A DNA stretch of 64,000 bases from Folioceros fuciformis (lineage: Eukaryota; Anthocerotophyta; Anthocerotopsida; Anthocerotales): positions 86,160-150,159 of the forward strand of contig JBNGIO010006163.1 in NCBI GenBank assembly GCA_049999805.1. Direction: 5' to 3'. How positions within the stretch are numbered: the stretch's first letter is position 1; the number at the start of each line of letters is the position of its first letter. Under the pieces are notes generated by a model that made no database searches, had not been told where the DNA came from, and saw only the letters and a program-made list of their open reading frames with translations. A program made the position numbers and the translations under genes. This document shows, piece after piece, positions 17,501-26,580 of this stretch.

Positions 17501-20224
17501 TTGGTAGCTCATATCAGGATCATGCAAATTATACACGAAGCTGTGGCATCCACAGTTTCTCCAGCTGCACCACAGGTTGGGAATCACATATCGCAGAGGA
17601 ATCCTGAGCAGGCTTGCCTCCTTCAAAAATTATGCAAGGAAGAAAGGCTCAATGAGGCGATGGATGTGCTAGTGGGCCTGGACCAAGAAGCTTCAGTGCC
17701 GATGTATGTGTCTCTTCTCCAAATCTGTATCAGACGGAAGGCTCTTGATAAGGCGAAGCAGCTGCATTCCCATCTAGCAAAATTCGGTTTAGAGTCACAC
17801 AGCGTTGTAGGAGAATGGGTTGTGAACACGCTGGTGAAGTGCGGGAGCCTATTAGATGGGCTCTTGGTGTTCGGAAGATTGTCAGCGAGAACGGCTTTCT
17901 CCTGGTCAGTCATCTTGACAGGCCTGTGCAAGGCTGGCAAATTTCGAGAGGCTCTTAGATGGTATGTGCAAATGCTGAAGGAAGGAGTTCATCCAAACAG
18001 TAATATCTTTGTCAGCTTAATCCAAGTTTGTGGCAGGTTGGGAGACCTGGAAGAGGGCAGGCGGATTCATGCTGATGTGATTAGGTATGACTGTGACTGC
18101 AATGTGTTCGTGGGGACAACTCTTATAAATATGTACGCAAAGTGTGGTAGCATCGATGATGCTAGACACACGTTTGATGGATTGGCTTCACGGAATGTGG
18201 TGTCTTGGAACGCAATGCTTGCAGCATATGCTCAGCATGGTCAAGGAGAGCAGACTTTGCTGCTCTACAACCGAATGCTGGAAGATGGAATGGACCCCAA
18301 TGAACGAACACTTGTCAGCGTGCTTCAGGCGTGCTCAAGCATGGCAGATAGGGAAGAGAGCATTCCTGTTGGTGAGCTGTCCATCAAGCTGGAATCGCTA
18401 GCTATTGGAAAGGCACTACATGCTAAAGCGGCCCGGTTAGGTTACGAGGCGGATGTTTTTGTGGGCAGCAATCTGGTGAATATGTACTCAAAGTGTGGGA
18501 GCTTCACAGACGCTCAACATGTTTTCAACCACCTCCCCCGGCGGAATGTTGTGGCTTGGAATGTGATGCTTGCAGCATTTTCTCGCCACGATCAAGAAGA
18601 AACGGCATTGCAGTTATATGGTCAAATGGAAGAAGAAGGCGTCACTCCAAGCAGTCGAACCCTGATTGTTGCTCTCCAAGCATGCATAGCTCTTGCAGCG
18701 AAGGAAGAAGGCATGCTTCAAAATAGCTATCCTATGAAAGTGGGGTCGTTACAGAAGGGGAAGACACTACATGCCGACGCTGCCCGGAGGGATTATCAAT
18801 CTGATGTGTTTGTTGGTAGCACGCTTGTGAATCTGTACTCGAAGTGTGGAAGTCTTGTGGACTCCCAACTTGTGTTCGACGAGCTCCCCAAGAGGGACGT
18901 CGTGGCATGGAGTGGGATTCTTGCAGCATACGCTCAGCAAGAGCATGGGGAGAAAGCTTTGCAAATTTTCAGCCAAATGCAAGAGGTGGGCATCACCCCT
19001 AACGCTTGGACTTTGGTGAGTGCCATACAGGCATGTGGCAGTCTTGCAGAAATGGAGGGGGAGAGCGTTCTGGTCGATGGCCAATCCATCAGATTGCAAT
19101 CGCTCCATAAGGGAAGGGCATTGCATTCTGAAGCTGCTTCGAGGGGTTATGGATCAAATGTATTTGTTTGCAACACTCTGATAAGCATGTATGCAAAGTG
19201 TGGGAGCATGGTAGATGCTGAAGTTGTGTTCGCCGGGCTGCCTCAGAAGAGTGTGGTGTCATTTAATGTTATGCTTGCAGCATATGCTGAGCAGGAGCAA
19301 GGAGCAAAGGCCTTGCAACTGTATGAAGAGATGCAAGCAAGTAGTTTGAAAGCAAACGACGTCACTTTCCGGGTCATTCTAGCCGCTTGCTGCAAGATTG
19401 GGGCCTTGAACAACTGTTTCCAAATCCATCGAGATATCGTGGATAATGGGTTGGAGTTTGACCCTGGTGTGGTAACCTCTCTGATTCATGCATACGGCAA
19501 GTGTGGGAGCATGTTGGATGCTCAGTTTGTGTTCGACTCACTGCCACAGCACACTTTGCATTCATGGACTGCCATGATTGCAGGGTATGCCAGACAAGGG
19601 CAGTACGAGAGAAGCATTCGATGCTATGAGCAAATGTCTGTGTCTGGCCTCAAGCCCAATGGGATTACGTTTCTGTCAGTCCTGACTGCGTGCAGTCATG
19701 CTGGGCTGGTGGATGAAGGCCTCACGTACTTCAAGTGCATGACCAGCTATCATGGGATTCCTGCGGAGATAGAGCATTACGCATGCTTGATTGACCTCCT
19801 TGGTCGTGCTGGACTCCTCAGCCAAGCAGAAAAGGTGCTCTTAGGAATGCCCATGGAGCCTACACTGCCTATCTGGATCTCCCTGCTCGGAGCCTGCCGG
19901 AAGCATGGGAATGTGGAGCTGGGTAGATGGGCTTTCGATTGTGCTGCCCAGCTGCAGCCAAGATGCGGTGCAGCGTATCTGCTCATGTCCAATATCTATG
20001 CTCAGGCTGGCATGTGGGACTACGCAAATGACATAGCTGAGATGGAACTGAGAGCCGGTGCATGTAATTACAAGCCCGCGAAAAGCTGGGTGGAGGTGAA
20101 TGAGAGCATTCACACATTCACCACGGGCCCACATGTCCTACATCCTGAGCTGCTTGACCTGCTGAAGGAGCTGAGCTCCGACCTCGGTTCAGCAGGTTTA
20201 CTCTGTACCTGTCGGCAGATTTAA
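17501..20224 (+). CDS. PLS-class PPR protein with E domain (PPR gene 1)
   Basis: The product has 907 residues and no intron. Pentatricopeptide motifs fill about residues 45-830, with the diagnostic M-Y-A-K-C-G-S, V-F, V-V-S-W-N-A-M-L-A-A-Y and G-K-A-L-H texts of plant PLS-class proteins. The end (K-P-A-K-S-W-V-E-V-N, then I-H-T-F-T-T-G-P-H-V) is an E/E+ like tail. There is no DYW deaminase domain. Such proteins bind single-stranded RNA in mitochondria or plastids and direct C-to-U editing or processing, recruiting a deaminase in trans. Three middle modules are 117-118 residues apart instead of about 102 because each carries an insert before the G-K-A-L-H helix. The first Met lies in a weakly basic leader; organelle targeting is expected but not clear. 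A later Met cannot be excluded. Confidence 0.92.
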   Translation: MVAHIRIMQIIHEAVASTVSPAAPQVGNHISQRNPEQACLLQKLCKEERLNEAMDVLVGLDQEASVPMYVSLLQICIRRKALDKAKQLHSHLAKFGLESHSVVGEWVVNTLVKCGSLLDGLLVFGRLSARTAFSWSVILTGLCKAGKFREALRWYVQMLKEGVHPNSNIFVSLIQVCGRLGDLEEGRRIHADVIRYDCDCNVFVGTTLINMYAKCGSIDDARHTFDGLASRNVVSWNAMLAAYAQHGQGEQTLLLYNRMLEDGMDPNERTLVSVLQACSSMADREESIPVGELSIKLESLAIGKALHAKAARLGYEADVFVGSNLVNMYSKCGSFTDAQHVFNHLPRRNVVAWNVMLAAFSRHDQEETALQLYGQMEEEGVTPSSRTLIVALQACIALAAKEEGMLQNSYPMKVGSLQKGKTLHADAARRDYQSDVFVGSTLVNLYSKCGSLVDSQLVFDELPKRDVVAWSGILAAYAQQEHGEKALQIFSQMQEVGITPNAWTLVSAIQACGSLAEMEGESVLVDGQSIRLQSLHKGRALHSEAASRGYGSNVFVCNTLISMYAKCGSMVDAEVVFAGLPQKSVVSFNVMLAAYAEQEQGAKALQLYEEMQASSLKANDVTFRVILAACCKIGALNNCFQIHRDIVDNGLEFDPGVVTSLIHAYGKCGSMLDAQFVFDSLPQHTLHSWTAMIAGYARQGQYERSIRCYEQMSVSGLKPNGITFLSVLTACSHAGLVDEGLTYFKCMTSYHGIPAEIEHYACLIDLLGRAGLLSQAEKVLLGMPMEPTLPIWISLLGACRKHGNVELGRWAFDCAAQLQPRCGAAYLLMSNIYAQAGMWDYANDIAEMELRAGACNYKPAKSWVEVNESIHTFTTGPHVLHPELLDLLKELSSDLGSAGLLCTCRQI

Positions 20225-20683
20225 GGCGTAGAGGTTGCCGACTCACTCACGAAAGCTCTTACAGGTGAAGAATTCCTTTCATAACAAGCAAGCAGCGTTG
20301 TTCAAAGTACTACATGGATGAGAGGATGCAGCTGACGTGAAGAACAGGCTACGATGCTAGGCTGTCTTACCGGCGGGGTCCACATTCGGGTTGCCTTCGT
20401 AAACATTTGAAGATGATAGGATATGGACGAGTAGCGGAGGGTTCAGCGGTGTATAATCAGAATGTACAAGTGAAGAGCCCTGTGTTGTATGTAAGAATTC
20501 TCGATAACATCGAAGCCCGGACAGCAAGCAAGTGGCCCAATAAAACAGAGCACAAAGCCGCTGGGATCGTGATAGTTACGCGATTCCAGCATCGAGTCCC
20601 TTTCAGCTTGAAGCCCGGGAGCTCGGTTGGCATCTCGCACAAGGGTTTCTTGCAGCGGATTGTGCTCTCTTTTCCTTACAGAC
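20225..20683. other. Intergenic, with possible 5' UTR intron of serpin
   Basis: The bases just before the serpin ATG read CTCTCTTTTCCTTACAG then ACATGG, a strong 3' splice site, so the serpin transcript probably has an upstream noncoding exon. No gene is seen in the rest. Confidence 0.4.
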
Positions 20684-21936
20684 ATGGATTTGCGACTAGA
20701 GATCCAGAAGCAAACTGAATTTACAGTCGATTTTTATAAGCAGATAGCGCGTCAGCATCGTGGCTCGAATGTTGCTGTTTCTGTCATCAGTGTGTCCATC
20801 ACGCTGGCTTTGGCAGCAGCTGGAGCTCGTGGATCGACGCGTGATCAGTTCCATTCCAGCAGCTTGAGGCTGCCAAGCGGAGATTTTCTGCATGTGTTTG
20901 CAGACCAGCTGAAATCCCAGGTTCTTGCGGACGGCGGCAGCAATGGAGGACCTGTGCTAGCGCTTGCAAACGGTGTTTGGATGGAGAAGACGTTAAAATT
21001 GAAGCCTCGTTTTCTGCAGATCTCGAAGGAAAAGCATCACAGTGAGACGCGGCCATCGGACTTCCGGCACAAGGTCTGTTGGTGGGTTACCTTAGTCGTC
21101 TCTGCTTCATGTATTGAGCCCGTTGAGGAGCATTGTGCATTGTGAAGCAGGGTGGCCGATGCTGATGAATGCAGGCAGAGGATGTGAGGAGGGAGGTGAA
21201 TGCTTGGGCAGAGGAGCACACGCAAGGCAAGATCAAGGACCTGCTGCCGACAGGTTCTGTGGACAGGGACACCAGGCTGGTGTTGGCCAATGCCTTCTAC
21301 TTCAAGGGCAGATGGATGCAGCCATTTCTTGCTTCGGAGACCAAGAATGACAACTTCTATCTGCTGGATGGAACAACCGTGAATGTGCCCATGATGACCA
21401 GCAAGAAGGATCAGTATGTGGGCCATTTCCGTGAAGACGGGTTCAAGGTGCTTCGGCTTCCTTACGCCGAAGGGAGTGATAACAGGTCCTTCTCCATGTA
21501 CGTCCTACTGCCTGATCAAAGGACTGGGCTGCCTGATTTGGAGAGGAAGCTGGATCCATCGTTTTTGGGACACAAGTTGGACTGGCTGCGCAAAGGTGCA
21601 GTTTCTGAGTTCAAGCTTCCACGATTCAACATCTCTTGCCAGCTCGACGTCCCGACTTTGCTCAAGAGTCTGGGTCTGGAGCTGCCTTTCTCTCCGCAGG
21701 CAGACTTCGGTGACCTGGTGGAGGCCCCCGTGTACCTGTCAAATGTCTTACACAAGGCTTTCGTCGAAGTTAACGAGGAGGGCACAGAAGCAGCTGCTGC
21801 CACAGCTGTTACCGTTAGCCTGCTGTCGTACACTCCTCCTCAACGCTTTGTTGCAGATCATCCATTTCTGTTCGTCATCAAGGAAGATCAGAGTGGGTTG
21901 GTATTGTTTGTTGGCAAGGTGACAAGCCCAGAATGA
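20684..21936 (+). CDS. Serpin, two exons
   Basis: Exons 20684-21073 and 21175-21936 join in phase 0 (D-F-R-H-K then A-E-D-V-R-R-E-V-N-A-W) to give 383 residues, the usual serpin length. Core serpin text is intact: A-A-G-A-R-G-S-T, L-A-N-G-V-W, V-N-A-W, T-R-L-V-L-A-N-A-F-Y-F-K-G-R-W, the hinge E-E-G-T-E-A-A-A-A-T-A and the ending F-V-A-D-H-P-F-L-F-V-I. There is no signal peptide, so a cytosolic or nuclear inhibitor of papain-like or metacaspase-type proteases is expected by analogy with AtSerpin1. Two things are odd. The reactive centre loop after the hinge (V-T-V-S-L-L-S-Y-T-P-P-Q-R) is about three residues shorter and lacks the Leu-Arg pair typical of plant serpins. The helix B start also lacks the usual F-S-P-L-S-I text. 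The alanine-rich hinge implies it can still inhibit. Confidence 0.92.
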
Positions 21937-22808
21937 ATCATGACATAAGCAGCCCGCTCCACTCCTTGCAGGAACCTTTGGCAGGGCTCCATGAATTCAA
22001 GTAACTGGAACGTGTGTGCGAATGCTGTTCTGCAAGGGATCTTCACAGGCCTAACTGGGCTTCAGATATCGATCACTACTGCCAAGGATGTTGCAGTGAT
22101 TGAGCATGAGGAAGTTCGTGGAAGTCGCTGTCGCCCATTGCCCATAATCCCAAACTGTGGGAGGAGAGACGGCGGAAACAGTCTCGGAATCCCCAGGGAG
22201 CTCATGTGATGGAAGGGCTCGTCAGGCTCTCGAGTGTACTACAGGCTTCTGAGTGTCACTTCAACGTACTGCAGGCTTTTATGTGGGCACGTTAAGGTTC
22301 TCGAGTGTAGGCTTTTGAGTGTCACCTCATCGCAGGAGGCTCATCGCAGGCTTTTATTTATGTGGGCAGCGTCAGGCTCACGAGTGTAGACTTCTGAGTG
22401 TGGGCATCGTAAAGCTCATACCTTATGTGCTTTATACCTTATGTGTTTAGATTCTGAACATCATTAGGTTCTAAAGTATTTATGTTGGCCTAGATCCTAC
22501 AGAGCTATATACTTAGATTCTTAGCTAATAATGTTTATACTTAGATTCTTAGCTAAGAATGTAAACATTATTAGCCTCTCAAGTATTTATGTTGGCCTAG
22601 ATTTTGCAGAGCTATGTGCTTAGATTCTGAACATCATTAGGCTCTCAAGTGTTTATGTTGTTCTAGACTCTGTAGAGATATGTGCTTGAGTGTTTATGTT
22701 TGCCTTCGGCAAAGCTATGTGTGGATTTGTCTAGGCTTTCCAGTCTCAAGCCTTTATGTTTTCCTAACTTCTTATATTTCATGAGTCTTATTCTACAGGG
22801 GTCGATAA
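21937..22808 (+). repeat. AT-rich diverged tandem repeats
   Basis: From about 22215 to 22420 the text AGGCTnnnGAGTGTA / CTTTTGAGTGTCACCTCATCG recurs. From about 22440 to 22700 a unit of roughly 100-120 bp recurs about three times: TTAGATTCTGAACATCATTAGG, TCTCAAGTnTTTATGTTGGCC, TAGATnnTnCAGAGCTATnTnC. No ORF survives. It lies beside the Harbinger remnant and could be part of that element. Confidence 0.6.
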
Positions 22809-22949
22809 ATGGCAGAATGTCTTATAAAGCTAATAGGAGCTTGTCCCGACTTCGACAAGGATCCTCAAGCATGTCGCGAGAAGTGGAAGGACATATACAA
22901 TGATTACAAGACTGATTGTGTGCAAAAATATCTGGAGCTGCAACCCAAG

Positions 22950-23200
22950 ATAAGTGTCAATTTTTTGATATAGTTGATATGTACATACATGATAAACCCC
23001 ATGTGCAATGTGTGCAATGTGAGGCCCATGCTGATTCTTGTGGTGAGGGATAAGTGTCAATTTTTTGATATAGTTGATATGTACATGCATGATANNNNNN
23101 NNNNGGATAAGTGTCAATTTTTTGATATAGTTGATATGTACATGCATGATAGGCCCCATGTGCAATGTGAGGCCCATGCTGATTCTTGTGGTGAGGGTTT
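22950..23200 (+). repeat. ~95-bp tandem duplication around an N gap
   Basis: GATAAGTGTCAATTTTTTGA plus TATAGTTGATATGTACAT begins at about 22950, 23049 and 23105. The copies flanking the gap are identical over about 46 bp. Confidence 0.85.
23095..23104. other. Assembly gap, 10 N
   Basis: The gap is bounded by the same sequence on both sides, so it may mark either a collapsed tandem repeat or two overlapping contig ends that were not merged. Confidence 0.95.
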
Positions 23201-23772
23201 TGTGGGTTATAGATCCAGTAACGAGGATAGTGCTTGTGTTACGGTACTAGACCATGATGTTGAAGCATCAAGTGCTGCAAGAAAACGCGCACATGGAGGC
23301 GGGAAGGCAAATGAGTTCATTGAAGATATGAACAATGAGGGGGCCAAAATTCTACTGAAAGTGAAGGATATAGAGGATAAAAAATTGTCTTTCATGGAAA
23401 GCATGGCACAGACCATGTAGACCATGTCATCTATTGCAATTGTTTTGCAAAGTCACTTGGCATGATTAAAAGACAATGGAAATTGACTTTTAAGAGTCTA
23501 AGGACTCTAGTGAATCGGAATTATGTGGGAATGCATCTCTTGTCTTTCGTTTATAATGTGCCTCATATAGAGCAAAACTAAGAGCCAAAACTCTAGCATG
23601 TCCTTCCTTATAGCCTTACATTCCTAGCTCTATTCTATCCTCTAACTCATCATTGCCATGCACAATACTCGAAGTTTGTCTAGCATGTCCACTCCTACTT
23701 GAACTTGGTAGGCCAACTTCAAGTAAGATTGACAAGCAGCTCTGCTGGCCTCTCATATTACATTTTGGCCTC

Positions 23773-25076
23773 TCATATTACATTTTGTTTGGAAAGACTT
23801 TGCCCCAAGTCCTCCATGCCAACATCATCATTCAAAGCATCTTCGGCTTGCAAGACCCACTCTTCTCGTAACCTGAGCTTATGTACCAAACATATGTTAT
23901 GTAGCACAAGACAGATAGACACCACGGAAGGCATGTTCTTCAAAGCCACGTCACACCTTTTTAGTAGAATCTGGAACTTGCACTTTAACATTCCAAAGGC
24001 CCTTTCGACACACATCTTGCTACTATATTGTATAAAATTCCAATGAGCTTGCTCCATAGAAACCCATCTTTGCTCCCGCGGAAGGGAGTGAACATGTATA
24101 GCCAAGGCCAGTACCCAGCATCTCCAAGTAAGGCGTATTCTCCTAGAGCACCTTGCTCACACATCTCTCCTATATTGATCGCTTGAAAAGATTCTGGTCA
24201 TTACAACTCCCACACCAACCATAATCATAATTCCAATTGAAGCCATTAGCATTGACCTCTAGCTGAAGCACAAATAATAGCCTTTTCGGTTATAATAATC
24301 AGCAGCATTACGTTTTGGGCCAAGTATGGGTATATGAAAACTATCAATAGCACCAAGTACATACGGAACGCCACGAACATCTTGAAACTCTTGTGCGTAC
24401 CTTTGCATGGTTGCCTCATTAGGAAACTTATTGTAGTCATTATGCAACTCCTTTCACACAGCTTTGCAAAAGTCCAACTACATACGGAATGCCACGAACA
24501 TCTCGAAACTCTTGTGCGTACCTTTGCATAGTTGCCTCATTAGGAAACTTAATGTAGTCATTATGCAACTCCTTTCACACAACTTTGCAAAAGTCCAACA
24601 CAGCCTTGTGCACAATGGTGACACCAACTGAAAAACACGTCAGCAATGACTATCGAACGATCGCCACCAGCCAACCTGTATAATGCCATGGCCACCCTCT
24701 TGTCCATTGGTATGGCTTGGCGGAACTTCGTGTCTTGTTTCATGTAAGGGGCAACAGATTTGTCCAAGTACTCAAATGTCTAATGTCTGCCAATTTACTC
24801 GCATACGAGAGATGAACATGTCCTCCGTATATGAGCCCAACAATGTGTTCCCAAAGAAGTTGTTGGGTCTTGGGAATGCCCAAGTTCGAGGTGCCCTCCG
24901 CAACCCAACCCAAATTGCCGCCCATCTATAAGTAACAATTGCAAGCCAAACACACAATGCTGGTAATATGCATGAAGTAGAAGTAAAGATAGAATTGTGG
25001 AAGCTTCTAAAAAAACAATACCTTGCATAGCCATGACAAGAGAGAGGATCACATAAAATGTGAAGTCATCCATCAC
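23773..25076 (-). pseudogene. PIF/Harbinger DDE transposase, broken
   Basis: Fragments in order on the minus strand: an N-terminal M-M-D-D-F-T-F (25076), Q-D-T-K-F-R-Q-A-I-P-M-D-K-R-V-A-M-A-L-Y (about 24730), the first catalytic Asp in G-A-I-D-S-F-H-I-P-I (about 24355), C-N-D-Q-N-L-F near 24190, and the last acidic residue in V-E-R-A-F-G-M-L-K (about 24005). Then comes L-V-L-H-N-I-C, the Harbinger C-terminal signature. Frames shift at several points and a segment of about 121 bp is duplicated (24358-24598), so it cannot encode an active enzyme. Intact relatives cut and paste the element at 3-bp targets. Confidence 0.85.
24358..24598 (-). repeat. ~121-bp tandem duplication inside transposase
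   Basis: Both halves contain CCACGAACATCTnGAAACTC, TTGCCTCATTAGGAAACTTA and CAACTCCTTTCACACA in the same order, with a few differences. The duplication is private decay of this copy. Confidence 0.9.
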
Positions 25077-25571
25077 AAATACCCTAAAGAAACCCTAAAA
25101 AGTACCAAGCCTCAAGAACAAAAACCCCAACTTGCAAATGCCTGATGTGGAAACTCATTATATAGGAGGTGGCTCGCTGTCCCGAGTAAATACTTGTAGT
25201 TATTTTCTTAAAATAATTATATAGTAAAAAAAATGGGCCAGACTAAATAGATTTGGTGGGCCATGTTGAGTGAACCAGTGGAAACGGTGGGTGGTACAAA
25301 CATGTTTACGTGGACCGCTTATACCCGCGTGGACGACGAGCACGCGGTACAAACCGGTCTGACACCCGTTTGTACCACCGGTAGATGGAAACGCAGCCTA
25401 ATGAGGAGGAAGTTTTAATGAGTTTTCTCTTTTTTTGGGTTGACCTTAGTGCCCTGGAAACGTGAGCCAGCTGGTTTCTTGTTGACCAAGGCAAGCGAGG
25501 TCATGCCATCCAAGCTCAAGTCCTCAAAATCCATCTTTCTTTAGGGATGCCCCGGACAAATTTGGTTTCAC

Positions 25572-25846
25572 CTAGAGCTTGTGGGCAAAGCCCTGTGGCT
25601 ATTACCACCTTGTTACACAGCACCACGAAGGAAGAGTCTCGCTAGAGCTCCATAGAGCTTGTGAGCAAAGACATGTGGCTACTACCTCCTTGCTACACAG
25701 CACCAAGAAGGGAGCATCTCCCTAGAGCTCCATAGAGCTTGTGAGCAGAGACATGTAGCTAGTAACTCCTTGCTAGACAGCACCAAGAAGAATCTCAGTA
25801 GAGCTTGCGGACGAAGCCCTGGAGCTAGGGCCTCCTTGCTACACTT
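25572..25846 (+). repeat. ~80-bp tandem repeat x4
   Basis: Units begin AGAGCTTGTG near 25574, 25654, 25734 and 25800, each followed by CAAAGnCnTG, GCTAnTAnCnCCTTG and ACACAGCACCA. They differ by substitutions and small indels. No coding frame is seen. Confidence 0.85.
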
Positions 25847-26457
25847 GAAAATAGGACGACTCGTCTTGTTACACAGAAGGCTCATTAAGGTTAGCATAAA
25901 GTAGATCTCGGAACCTGCATCCATTTTATGCCATGCTACTCAGACGTGGACCCGGCTTCCTACATGTGTAGGGCCAGCCAGCCAGCCATTACACCTCCTT
26001 CAAAGACTACTTTCAAGTCCTGTAACATTGATTCTGTGGACACTACACACAGTACCTTTAACAAGACACTAACTGGCAGGGTTACAATACTGTATGTACT
26101 TCGGATTCTCTTGGGTTCGCACCTCTAATCTCAAACTTCGAGCACCATACACTTCGTGGTTCGTGTGCGATATTTTTGTTTATGTTTGACCGTCCCGTAC
26201 TGCGAGTCGAGTCATGAGCGTGTCGATCTATGTACTGAACTCGTCCACTTGGGGAAGGATCCAGGATTCCAGCGATGAAAGGAACGCTTTGTCTGTACGT
26301 GAATGTATATTGTACGGTGGCAGAGACCCGGTCGCCTGTGCCGTGAGTGGGTACAGTCCTATCGAGGGCGCAGGGCACGGAAGGGCCGGGGAACAAATCC
26401 AATCCGATCAAGCAAAAGGATGAAGCTTCATCTTCAACCTTCTCCTCCCGGCTCGCT
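25847..26457. other. Intergenic, promoter side of next gene
   Basis: No gene or repeat is seen. The last part probably contains the promoter and leader of the gene starting at 26581. Confidence 0.4.
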
Positions 26458-26577
26458 ATGTATGCCCTCCTTCAGCTGACTCGTCTTCCACTCCCACTTC
26501 GCTCCACCTCCAGGGTTCCCGCAGCCGCATTCCCAGCACGCTCTGAGCTCCAGGAGCAGCTGAAGCAGCAAATGTAG
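26458..26577 (+). other. Upstream ORF, in frame with main gene
   Basis: An ATG at 26458 opens a 39-codon frame ending in TAG at 26575-26577. Three bases later the main ATG (26581) begins in the same frame. A second upstream ATG lies at 26420 in another frame. Such spacing could allow reinitiation or stop readthrough. It could also be an exon of the gene with the stop created by mutation. Confidence 0.5.
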
Positions 26578-26580
26578 GAG

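Larger units (their letters stand above)
22809..23420 (+). pseudogene. Myb/SANT-like protein of Harbinger element, broken
   Basis: A SANT/trihelix-like segment reads D-K-D-P-Q-A-C-R-E-K-W-K-D-I-Y-N-D-Y-K near 22850. Later comes F-F-D-I-V-D-M-Y-M-H-D and a helical tail (I-L-L-K-V-K-D-I-E to M-E-S-M-A-Q-T-M). The start of the domain (K-W-Q-N-V-L) is in another frame, and a stop follows the SANT part. The F-D-I-V-D-M-Y segment appears three times around an N gap. Such proteins help the transposase enter the nucleus and bind element ends. Confidence 0.75.
22809..25400. mobile_element. Decayed PIF/Harbinger transposon
   Basis: Two convergent gene relics typical of plant PIF/Harbinger elements lie here: a Myb/SANT-like DNA-binding gene on plus (22809-23420) and a DDE transposase on minus (25076-23773). 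GGTGGTACAAAC and its reverse complement GTTTGTACCACC occur at about 25291 and 25369, like the subterminal repeats of such elements. Exact ends and the 3-bp target duplication were not found. Confidence 0.7.
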
